Of a DNA stretch of 64,000 nucleotides, positions 35,187 through 47,000 are shown in pieces (position 1 is the stretch's first letter; every line of letters begins with the position of its first letter). Under the pieces are notes generated by a model. That model made no database searches. It saw only the letters and a list, made by a program, of their open reading frames with translations, and was not told where the DNA came from. Source of the DNA: Daedaleopsis sinensis (taxonomy: Eukaryota > Basidiomycota > Agaricomycetes > Polyporales > Polyporaceae); NCBI GenBank assembly GCA_033807695.1, contig CM066305.1, positions 3,534,001 to 3,598,000 on the forward strand, read 5' to 3'. A program made the position numbers and the translations under genes.

Positions 35187-36512
35187 CTAAGCTATAGTTG
35201 ATGTGCGCATAGTGACATCTGCGTGAGAACTATCATCATCATCAAGACAAAGGCGCTTCATCGCCGTTGGAGGCGACCCTCCCTCCTCACCATCATCATC
35301 ATCATCATCACTAGACCCATAACCAACCTTCCGTTTGACCTTCTTCATAGGGGACACTGGAGCTCTTGCTATCGCCTGGATTGCTGCAATATTGTAGTCC
35401 TGGCAGAGGGTGTGTGAGCAGACGTGAAGGTCATTATACGGTGAGTACATACCACTTCCGCCGTTCTATGAAGAAGACAAACAGCCCGAAGCTTGGGGAT
35501 GAAGACGTAGTCGTGACGGGCGACGCGGATTGCTTGGAAGCTGACTTGTACTTCGACCATATTGCTCAGGTTGAGGAACTCTGGCTTGTAGCGATCATAC
35601 CTAGGGCTGGCGAGGACGACGGAGGCTTGTATCAGGTATGTAAGCACACAATTGGGCTGGTGAAGGACTCACCGACTGTTCTCAACGTCGTCGGCTCGGT
35701 GCAGGATACGGGTCCAGTACTCCACGTGGTTCTCCATCGTGTGGACCTCGGACCGTAGGAGAGGATGCAAGATATTGAAAGGATCGACAACATTCTCCAA
35801 GCCATACTCCCTCTCACCTTCAGCATCCTTTGCAGGGGTGAGGATGCGGTTCGAGAATGACAAGGTGAGACTCTCTCCCCCATCACAACCCGGTGCCCAA
35901 GTACGAAGAATGCCGCCGCGGCTACCTAGATGCATCTTGAAGGCGTGATATATTGCTCCTACGCCTCGGACGCCAGCATGGAACTGCTCGCAAGCCAAGC
36001 CCGTCAGGGTTACGGACTGTTTGAGGTCGTTGAGGCGGTTGTGGTTACGAGGAAGGCTACGCATACTGTTGAGCATTCTCAGGCAAGTCAGAGAACATCA
36101 CAGACGTACTTGTGTTGACGGATTGGCGGCAAGTTAGCATCTAACAAGTACCCCTGCAAATTCAAAACAACCTCCTCAACATCTCCAACTCGCTCCGGCT
36201 CAGTGTAGACAAGGATCAACTGACGACCCCCACGCTGCTCTCGAACCTGAGCGAACCTGGGGAACTCAATGTTCTATGACTCCCAGTTAGTAAGTTGACT
36301 TCAGAGAAACTGAAGAGCACTCGAGACTCACCCCGCCTACACTTGCCAGCTCTCGGTATGCTGGAGCATCATCGTGCTTTAACGAGTCCTTCAATTCCTG
36401 CTCAAGGAGCGTACCTGCCTGCATAGTGAGTCTTGTCCAAGCGGAGAGTTCTAAGATATGACAATGTACGGTACTTCAGAGGATCAGTGCGGAGCTGAGC
36501 AAGATACGACAT
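35187..36512 (-). CDS. Gene C: uncharacterised 349-aa protein
   Basis: Six exons: 36512-36470, 36414-36332, 36273-36110, 36065-35673, 35606-35453 and 35399-35187, giving 1050 nt. It starts MSYLAQLRTDPLKYR. Mid-protein features include QLILVYTEPERVGDVEEVVL and LACEQFHAGVRGVGAIYHAF. The C-terminus has a basic patch (PMKKVKRKVGYG), then a run of Asp (DDDDDDGEE), suggesting a nuclear protein. The intron between 35673 and 35606 has an alternative (donor GTCGGT, acceptor ACAAG) that would add five codons at each choice; both keep frame. Convergent with gene B (124 bp between stops) and divergent from gene D. Family not recognised. Confidence 0.6.
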
Positions 36513-37275
36513 GGTGTCAAACGAGAGGTGGAACTTAACGGTAAAGAGGGAAGTGGATGCAGATGGGATGGGGAGAAAGAGCTAAGTCCTTCAGGCTCTG
36601 CAACCTTGGTATATGTGACACACCGTGCGCCTGCAATTCCGGCACAGTTAGGCCCGATGGTGTCGCTTTGGTCAGCATTGCCGTCTGGACACTGTTTCAT
36701 GCAACGCATGCTGACCATCTGAGTAGTTACGCGGACCGCTTGGCTCTGAAATCTGGCCCGAAAGGTTGGATGGGAGCAGACCCTGTTCAGTTACCCGACT
36801 CGCTTATTTGGGAGGATCGGTCACTCTGTCCATGCTTGCAGCGTACTCTTCAAGCTATTTCCTTCTCCACTCTATCCCCCCCCCCCCAAGCTTACTCTGT
36901 ACATGCTCAAACGTACTAGAGATTCTCCAAAATTTTGAAGAACTTGCACCGGTGGAGGGTGGATGCTTGTGGGTCATTGCCACGTCTCTCAACAACTCAT
37001 ATCGCGTAGCGGAGTGCCGGTCTGACCACGCCCTCGCATATTTTGAGGTCTGCACTAGCGGGTTGCCTACCACCACGAACTCCTGGCACCGTAGGTGGCT
37101 GGCGGTGTTCTGGGTCTTGGTTTTGGGCTATATAATCCCTGCCTGACGCTGTTCCCTCAGAGTCCTTCGTTCTCGAACTGTATCTTCACGGTCCTCACAG
37201 TCTCCCTCACTGTTGCCCCTCAGCACCTCTTGCCTACTTCCATCATCTCTCACTACACCATCTGTGTTCACTGTC
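36513..37275. promoter_or_regulatory. Divergent promoter of genes C and D, TATA box at 37129
   Basis: 763-bp intergenic region. A strong TATATAAT box at 37129-37136 lies 140 bp upstream of the gene D start codon, with a C/T-rich leader (CTGTATCTTCACGGTCCTCA...) between. A C10 run is at about 36880-36892. The short ORF 36557-36919 has no support. Confidence 0.55.
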
Positions 37276-40161
37276 ATGTCCTCTCGCGCTGCTCGTACTC
37301 GCACTCCATCTGGCCGTGCTGCCGCCGCCAAGCCTACCCCTGTGAAGACTACGTCCACCAAGCCTGTCAAGACTACGCCCGCGAAGGCTGCTGCCCCTAA
37401 GGCCGCAGCCAAGGCCACTCCCACCAAGGTTTCCAAGGCTGCTCCAAAGCCTACTCCTGTGTGCGTATATGTTATTCCTGTCTAAGTACTCTTATCCTCA
37501 CTGACACTTTCATAGGGTGAAGCCCAAGGCTCGCGCACGTTCCGCTGGCAAGAAGCCCATCACGTACGTGTCTCCTCTTTATAAACCTCTACCTCGCTGA
37601 CTTACATCTGCTGCAGTCCTGAGATTGTTGAAGATGAGGCTGAGGAGGTTGACGAGGAGGAGGCGGCAAAGGAGGAGGAGGACCGTGGGGAAGACGATAA
37701 CGCAGAGGAGAGGTCTGGCGTGGACATCACTTCGTAAGTCTGTTCTAAACTTGTCATTTTTCTATATGCCAACATCTTCCAGGGACGACGACGTCAGCTA
37801 CGTCTCCGTTGCCAGCGATGACGACGAAGACTACCAGGAGGAGATCCAGGCCGTCGAGGAGGCTATCAAGAAAGTCACTACTGGCCGCAAGCAGGTCGCT
37901 CGCAAGGCCTCCACTCCCGAGAGTCCTAAGATTCGGTAAGTGAATATCTCTGCACTCTGATTCCTCTGCTGATGTCTATCTGCAGTCGCTCTCTCAAGAA
38001 GGGCAAGGTACCTGTCAGTCAAGAGAGCCCCTCCCCCAAGTATGTTCACATATAGGCTCTGACTCGTCTGCATACTAACTGCTCTACAGGAAGCCCAAGA
38101 ATACCCTCACGAGGAAGCCCACTTTTGCTGTGGCGCCTGTCAACACTCCCGGCAAGAAGCGTGCCAAAGAGTAAGTCTATTGCCGCCTTCTCTTCAACAG
38201 CATACTAACCTCTGTTTATAGATCCTACTCTGACGAGGACTCTGAACAGGAGTGAGTCGGTCTACTTATGTTGCTCGTTTATGCTGTACTGACTACTCAA
38301 TCTGTAGGGCGTCCCCTGCCAAGAAGGTTAGAGAGGGGTAAGTGTCGTGCCGCACGTTACATCACTCATCTCTGACATTCCACTTAGAACTCCTCCTTCT
38401 AACGAGGACTCGGACGTTGAGATGGTCGAGTACGCGTCTACAGCTTATCCGTGTACTCTTCTTGGGCTGACCAACACTTTTTCAGGGATCCCACCCCCAA
38501 ACGTAACCGCCGCGGCGTCCAGGTGGTGAACAAGGAGGTTCAGACCGCACCCCCTCTTCCCCGTGGTAATGCTGCCATTTGTGGAACACCGAGGAAGGTC
38601 AAGGGCACTAAGGCTCCGAAGTGAGACTATGCGATGCATCCATTAATTTCTACTTCTAACCGCGGGCAATAGCTCTGCCGACGCCTTTTTCAATCCTTCT
38701 GACGTTGACCGCTCCTCTGACACGTAATGCCCCTCCCTTTACTTTACATGATTCTCTCTTCTCATATCCTTTACACTTCTCTTAGATATCGACACCAGTC
38801 GAAGTTGTTTACCGACGCTTTGGATGAGTTTGCCAAGGGCGATGTCGCCCATGTTACGGAAGCGTATGTGTCACTTTTAATACACGTTGCATGTTCTCCA
38901 TCTCAACCGGGTGCTTTCTCCAGGATGCAGGATGTCCACATCGAAGATAATCTTAACGAGGGTATCCTTGACTTTGAGACTCCCGGAGCGATGTGCGATC
39001 TCTTGAGAGAGTCTTACAAGTCTCTTCCGGTTTTGCAGTGAGTGTGTGAAACTTCTGCTACGAATGTCATCTGACAATGTCTGGTAGGCCGTGCACGATA
39101 GATACCGGCAGCAACATTATGAGTTCTGCCCTCCTTCAGGATCATATCATCGACGGTCCCTACGATGTACACCCCCAGTAAGTAGCTAAGACCTTGGAGC
39201 TTTCCCATTCCTCACCTATCTATAGAGCGCTATTGGATCTTGTCATGTTCGGCCACAACAGCGCCGTAGACGACCCCTTCGTTATCAACCCAGCTCGCGC
39301 CAATCCTGCTCTGGCCAGGGCATACCAGTACCCTAACTGGAGAGGCTACTGCTTGGCTGCCAATGTCAACAGCATGAATCCTCACCGCCTCATCTGCGCC
39401 TCTGTGGTTGTGTGCATCGGGTGTCACATGATCCAAGCCACGCAGATGTCCACGACCCCGGTCCGCATGATCAAGGAGTTCTTGGGGGTACCCTTGCGTG
39501 GTGAACTGGAGCGTTCCATTGCGTTCTACGGTACGATCTTCGGTCGAGAGGTTCTTGGAGTCCAGAACTTTGGTGCTGGTATCGGGGAGAATCGTCAAGT
39601 CGGCCTTGTTTTCCGCACGTTCCCTGATACCCCCAACAAGCCCAACACCGGTACGTTTGCTATGCTATGTTGCGGTATACATGTACTAACCATATTGCAC
39701 CCAGGACGGTCTCTGGGAGGCATGGGGGCTAGCCCTGCTATGCTCCGCAAGGCTCAGACTCCCAAGCACACCAAGGCAGGGCCGGCACGCTCTCTGCTGG
39801 ACATGCGCGACAAGACCAGCTGGAGCGCCGCCGAGAACTGTATGTCGCTACTATCTTTATAGCATCTTTAGTATCTAACCAGTTCTCAGTTGCTATCTGG
39901 GATGCCCGAGCGTACTTCGGTCTTGACAAGGACGAGGGGCTGCAGTACTTGCATGAGAATGTAGCCTCTCTCCCTCGTCTTGACCAGGACCTAGAGTTCG
40001 GCGACCTTGCCATTCTCTATCACAGTGTCAGCACCTTCGACTACGCTGCCGGGGGGTCTTCAGGCGACAAGCCTCCTGCTTACAACGAGGCTGGCACGGT
40101 GTTGTCAATGAACTTGTACGGTGCAGCCCTTGTCGCCAAGTACGGTAGCAAGAGCATCTAG
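37276..40161 (+). CDS. Gene D: 679-aa protein, histone-H1-like N-terminus, unknown C-terminal domain
   Basis: Seventeen exons: 37276-37460, 37516-37563, 37617-37733, 37783-37935, 37986-38039, 38090-38170, 38222-38251, 38308-38337, 38388-38429, 38486-38620, 38673-38723, 38786-38863, 38924-39037, 39088-39177, 39226-39650, 39705-39839 and 39890-40161, giving 2040 nt. Residues 1-75 are Lys/Ala/Pro/Thr-rich (TTPAKAAAPKAAAKATPTK), like linker-histone tails. Then come an acidic block (EVDEEEAAKEEED) and several NLS-like basic clusters (TPGKKRAKE, TPKRNRRG). From about residue 400 the protein becomes globular (YQYPNWRGYCLAANVNSMNP, LGVPLRGELERSIAFYGTIF, DLEFGDLAILYHSVSTFDY). I do not recognise this domain. 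Introns 1-14 are all phase 2 and every exon from 2 to 14 is a multiple of 3. Likely nuclear/chromatin-associated by composition. Confidence 0.68.
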
Positions 40162-41059
40162 TTCTAGCTACATATTTCTTTGCTTTATCTTGCTCGTCTT
40201 CCCCTCTCCGTGGTATGTGTCTCAGTAGAGCTATGTATAACATCTTCAACAGACGTTCTCTTATGGTATTTTGTGCTCTTCTTCTACACAGCTCGCCGTC
40301 TACCACATCTCTCCCCTCCCTACGCATCTTCTTCTCTCACCCCCTCCGTAGTTGGTCAATGCACCATCCTGCTTGATGTATGGACTTTCTAGTCACCGCC
40401 ATGTAACGTGTTCTTGAACGCGCTTTACTTATACCTGACAAAATAAAGCGATTCATCTGGCCTACCCGGGATCCCCGTAAGAGTCTTTATACCGCCGACA
40501 AAGTAACGAAGTTTGGAGATTTATTCGTTGCTTCTGAGAAACACGGTCACATGATTTATGAACATGCACGTGAGAGTTGGTTCGAGTTGAGTTTAACGCC
40601 GCTTCCTTAGACTTGAACTGCTTTCCACATCGTCAACTAGACCCATTCACTGCTCAATATGCCTCAGTACTCACCGAAAACCCTGCTATCTTGGCTGTGG
40701 AAGAGCATTTTAATGCTCTTGATCAGCAAGGTGCTTGTAGTGTGCCGAGGAGCACCATACACCTCCGTGTCCAAACCAAACCCTATCAGATCTGTTATAG
40801 ATGTTGAGGTTGATAACATTTCTTGTACGCATTCCATATACTCCAATCCAAGGGTCTTTGCTAACTTACTTCCCTAGTAATCTACTCTACATCTGTCCCT
40901 ATACCCTGCCACTGTAACATTCTGCAGTGGTCTGGTTATGAATCGTATAGCGCTTCTTGTGCTTTGGGTTTTGCAGACGCCCCCTTGAAAAGTGCTGCGC
41001 CCTTTTTGGGCAGGGTTTTGGGAGGCACCCTCTTGGCAAGCACTCCCCCATATAATAAA
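40162..41059. other. Gene D 3' flank and Helitron leader
   Basis: Holds 3'-UTR-like sequence to about 40450 and then AT-rich sequence. A plausible Helitron 5' terminus (TCTACTCTACATCTGTCCC at 40884) and a TATAATAAAA box at 41051 precede the first in-frame ATG. The exact Helitron start is not proven. Confidence 0.4.
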
Positions 41060-44000
41060 ATGTACACACTTGAACCAGGTGTGCGGGCTCCATTATTATA
41101 TATAGAGTCTGAACTCTATTTGAACAAGATGTATAAAATCCGCACCACAATATCTGTTATAAGATTCCGATTGCATCAAAGTGCACGATACAAGCATGAC
41201 TTGAAAGTGCTCTTGCAACGTATTCTTACAAGTCATACTAACTATAGAAAACGGTCATACTTCAGCACAATCTATACCAAACAGTCTATATCCTCTCATC
41301 CTACCTGCTATGGTGGTGAACGTCCATCCAACCGCAGGAACAATGGAGGTAAAGGCACGACTAGATCATGGTCGATGGCTGAGTTGTTGCAGTACTCTAT
41401 TGTTGGAGATCTGCATGACAACATGCACTTCCGGTTTCTGTCATATAACTTGAAGAACTCGTTTGCTGCCAATTCAACAACTATTGGAGTCAATCTTCCT
41501 GTATCATTATTGTCATCTAAATTAACTAAACCAGCTTTGCTCGACGTCGCATTGAAGCATGGAATTTCCAATGTCAACATGCATCATTCCAAGAGTTATA
41601 TTGCATCGCAACTAGTGGTTCACCGCTGCATGGTGTGCCCTGAATATATCTCAGTGTTTCAGGCGATTGGTGTAGTCAAGACCTCCACTCAGAGATCTGA
41701 TGCGAGACGTAGTCAAAAACGGTCTGCCATAAACTCTGAGAAAGTTGCTTTTCCCCCACCTCCATTGACAGGAAAGTTAGAGGAGACTATTGTTCGTGAA
41801 TATGCAGAGGAAATTTGCATCAACAATTTCTTAGAATCTGCTTGCTGCGCATGTGGCATGCTTACTGTACACTCTGAACTTCACAGTATGGAAGACAAAG
41901 AGCTAGATCTAAGTCCATTAGTTCCAGATGGGCCAGTTATGCGACAAGAAAGAAACTCCAGCCATGACCCGATTGTAGAGATACCTGGGCCTGTGTTGCT
42001 ACCAGACTGCTCTGACATATGTAGTAAGTGTCTAAAGGATGTTGAACAAGGCAAGATGCCTAACGAAAGCCTTGCCAATGGCCTATGGGTTGGAGAAATA
42101 CCGCCTCAACTGCAAGATCTTAGTTGGACGGAGAAGATGCTCATATCTAGAGTGAAGCATAACATATGTATCGTTAAAGTTCATGTCTCTGGAATGTCGA
42201 AGATGAAAGCAAATGTGGTCAGCCATTCTCTGCCCATGCCTAAAGTATATAGCGTGCTACCGCCCGCTCGAGAAGACTTGGATGAGGTGCTGGCTTTCTT
42301 GTATATTGGGCCTAATGTACTTACCCACAAAGAGTTCAAACGTACTCCTATGCTTGTACGTCGGAACAAAGTGAAGGAGGCACTAGAATGGCTGAAGCTA
42401 AATCACACTGACTACGCCGATTTGGATATATCTTACTCAAACTTGGACGAATATCCTGAAGATGAGCCTCCTGTCATTGTGAACTATACTCAAAGTATGG
42501 AGTCTAATAAGGATCCGGAGGCCACTGCGGTCAACGATACCGAAGAGGATGAAGGAATAGAACAAGGAGACTGCCCATTTGTAGTCCATGGACTTACTGG
42601 GACAAACTTAAACAAACTTGCTGAAGTACGCCCGTATGAGATCACAGCTCGAGCAGTAGAACATTTCAAGTCCAATGGGAAAGCGTTGGGAATTGGACAG
42701 GCAAAGGAGCCAGAGAGCATCTATGATAACCCTCAGCTATACCCTCAGATGTTTCCTTGGTTATTCCCATATGGTCTCGGTGGGCTCAATAACATGTGCA
42801 GTCATGGGACCAAGGTTGTCTCTGAGGAGCGACGTAAACAACAACTGCTGATGTATCATGATAAACGTTTTCAACTAGAGCCACTATTCCCTCTGGTAGC
42901 CTTGAACCATGAACAAATCAAGAAGTCTACCACCGGTGGATATATCTTGGCAGATCGGCATAAATTTCAGGATATTGCACGTCGGATACTTAGTATTGAC
43001 CTACCTACATTGCGTGACCTTGTTGAGAGGATGAAATCAGGTCCCGTGAAAGCTGAGACTGAGGCAGAGAAGGAGTGCTTTAAAGTTCTCAATGACCTGG
43101 ACCATGTGAATCATCATGTGCAAGGTTCAATTACTAGCAAAAAGTATATGCGGAACGAAATATGGTCCATGGTCTCATACTTAGGAGCACCGTCTTGGTT
43201 TATCACATTTGCTCCAGCTGATGTGAAACATCCACTTGCATTATATATGGCAGATACCAATCAGACCTATTTACCTAAGTTTAGAACACAAGATGAGCGA
43301 ATGCGCCTCATTGCTAGTAACCCTGTCGCAGGAGCACGGTTCTTCAACGTTATGGTTCAATTATTCTTAAAACACGTGTTAGGTGAAGGCCTTGACAGGC
43401 CTGGACTATATGGTGATACTGCGGGATACTATGGAACAGTGGAGCAGCAGGGACGGCTTACTTTACACTTACACATGCTACTATGGATCAAAAACAGTTT
43501 GACTCCCCAGGAAATTCGTGAACGCATCATGGATCCAGACTCCGCTTTCCAAAAGGAGATGGTTGAATATCTGGAGAGTGTACACAAGGGGGAATTTCTA
43601 CAAGGAGATATGGAATCCGTGGCTGAGAGACTTGAGAAGGCCAAGATCAAAAATCCATTCCGTGTACCCGCTACAGAAAGGTTACCTCAGGTACTGCCGG
43701 TAAGATGTACACATGCTAGCAGATCAGATTGTGATGCCTGTACAGCCTATCATAAGTGGAGGGCTGAATATGAGGATGAGGTAGATGAAATTCTATATGC
43801 ATCTAATGTCCATAAGTGTACTACCAGGAACCGCAAAGACTACATATCTAAAGGTGCACAAAATGGATTACAAGAAGTGGATAACCGAGGTTGCACTGAT
43901 CCTGTAACCAAAGTCTGTAAAGCACGTTTCCCTCGAGATACTTTCACTGAAACTGCAGTAGATCCAGATTCAGGAGCCCTTATCATGAAGAAGGGAGAGC

Positions 44001-47000
44001 CTTGGCTAAATACATTTACCCCATCAGCCTCATATTTACTGAGATGCAATCATGATGTGACAAGTTTACTCTCAGGGACTGCTATAAAGTCAGTCATTGC
44101 TTATGTTGCAGACTACATCACTAAAACACCTTTAAAAACTCGTGTCATGTTCCAATCTATTCAGAAGGTGTTTGAGAGAAATGTTGAGTTAATTGGAGGT
44201 GACCGTACTGCCAAAGACAAAGCACGGTCACTAGTGACTAAGATGGTTAATGCATTGACTGCAACATCCGAGATCGGTGGTCCTATAGCTGCTATGTATC
44301 TACTGAAACATCCAGATCATTACACCGGTCACAAGTTCCGAGCATGCTTTTGGAGGGGATACGTGCTTGAGATCATGCGAGCATGGGAAGATTCAAAGGA
44401 CATATCACAAGAGGGTAGATCCACTGTGGTTGTGGATGCTGAAAAAGGTAATGCTGATGGACCAAAGAGAATTGTAGCATTATCACCAGTTATTGACTAC
44501 ATGAATAGGCCTGTAGAGTTTGAACACTTGAATGTATATGACTGGGTCCGGAGGTATCACAAGAGATCTATTCCTAAGGGTCGGAGAAAGACTATATTTC
44601 TACAGCATAATCCAAACGACGCCTATGAAACTGATGAGTTTGAAGACAACTATCATGTGGATGAGGGAATTCCAAGAAATCTGGCAACAGGCAATAGTGA
44701 TCAATTAGAAGATGAGGAACCTGAGGTCGCTGGAAATAGCGATGATGAAATTTCAGATAATGAAGAGACAACATGCTATGGTGGAGGTAAACTAATGCCC
44801 GCTGTACCAGATGATGACTCTGACGATGAGTTATTGCTTACATCCAAGACTAATGCCAAGCTTGAATGTGAAGTCCGCATTGCCATGGATAATCAGACCA
44901 GAGCCAATACACCCTCGTACTTTAACTTCTCAGCCAAACATCCACAGGCGAGAACACATGAGGTATGCCTGCTTGACGAGAAGGAGTCATTTGTACCCAA
45001 CTTTATTGGTGGAGCAATACCTAGAAAAGATGCCGGAAGTAGAGAGGAGTATTGCATGACAATGTTGACTCTATTCAAGCCTTGGAGGTCTGGTAGAGAC
45101 TTGCGGCCAAACTCTGAAACTTCATGGAGCGATATTTTTGAAAGTCACATATTCACCAAACGAGAACAAGAGGTTATGAAATTCTTTCACATTAGATATG
45201 AGTGCAATGATGCAAGAGATGACTTTTCGGCCCAACGTAAACAAGCAGAGAAAGGAAGTGCCAACCCAATGTACATGAGCAACAGTGACATGGATGAGAT
45301 TGACACTCAAGCTATTGTGTTTGATGCGGCCAACAGGGAGGATGATATAGTGAATGCGGAAGATTGGGATCAAGACAGCACCGCTGAAATATTAAGAAAA
45401 TCACGTATGGCCACTGCTGAGAATGTCATGAAGATTTCAGGTTGGATGGACCGCATGGATGGCCCTTCAGAAGAGCAGAAATCTACTCTGCCTAGGAGAT
45501 TAAGGCCAGATAACCCGGCCACAGACTGGAAAACACTGTTGGACAATCTGAGAAAAGATATCTTAGATGCAAGAGCAGCTGAGGCCAGCAAGAAGAAAGA
45601 TAATCCTGGAGACCAGTTACCTGAAAACGATGCAATAAATCAAGTAAAATTGGTGGACAAGCAGTACTTTTTGTCCAAAGAGTTTGAGGGCCATGATCCA
45701 CAAGCCAAGGAACTTATTGACAGTACTGTTGCTTCATTCAGTTTGAATGAGGAGCAAGAGAGAGTGTTCCGGATTGTTGCCAACCATGCTGTACAATCTT
45801 GCGGTGAACATTTGAAGATGTACTTGGGGGGTATGGCGGGGACCGGTAAATCACAAGTGATTAAAGCTCTATCTCATTTCTTTGCAGAGAGACAGGAAAG
45901 CTACCGGTTCATGTGTCTAGCACCAACTGGGTCAGCAGCCGCATTGATAGGTGGCTCAACCTATCACTCCATGCTAGGGTTCCGATCTAAAGACTCTACT
46001 GAGTCTATTTCATCCATTCAACAAGTTAGAGATCGACTAAGATTGGTGCAATATATATTTGTAGATGAGGTTAGCATGGTAGACTGTGGCAGTCTATATA
46101 AGATATGTGCCAAAATGTGTGCTGCAATACAAAATGACGGTGCACCCTTTGGAGGGATCAATATGATTTTTGCCGGCGATTTTGCTCAACTTCCTCCTGC
46201 AATGTGCGGGAAAGCATTATATGCCCATGATGTAGGGCGTGTAATTCATCGGACACATGATCACAATAAGCAAAAAGCATCTATTGGAAAGGCATTATGG
46301 CATCAGTTTACCACAGTGGTTATTCTTAGGCAGAATATGAGGCAGCGCTCTCAAACACCTGAGGATGCCAAGTTGCGGACAGCATTAGAAAATCTTAGGT
46401 ACCGGGCATGTACCAAGGATGATATTCAGCTGTTGAAGTCGAGAGTGGCTGGTCGAGGTCCAAACAATCCTAAGCTAAATCAACCCAACTTTTGCAATGT
46501 CTCAGTTATTACTTCGTGGAACTCTTATAGAGACAAGATCAATGAACTTGGATGCAAAAGATTTGCAAGGGAAAATAGAACAGTGTTGAAGTCCTTCTAT
46601 TCAATTGACAAACTTACTTCAGAGACTGACCCATCCGAGATAACTAAGAAAGTTCGTGCCAAGCGGGTGAATCCCAAGAGAAAGAATAATATTGTGAATG
46701 AGAAACTTCAGGACACCTTGTGGGGACTGTCTCATCATCTGACAGAGCATCATCCTGGCACACTTGAGCTTTGCGTTGGGATGCCTGTTATGATCAAAGT
46801 CAATGAAGCTACAGAATGTTGCGTCACTAACGGTGCAGAAGCAGTAGTCGTAGGGTGGACCACCAGACCTATTCCAAACGCTGAGGATAAGTTTGCATTG
46901 GAGACCCTATTTGTCAAGTTGACGGCCGCACCTACAACTGTAAAAGTAGATGGACTGCCTGAGAATGTTGTTCCTTTGACACATTCTAAGCGCAAAGTCA

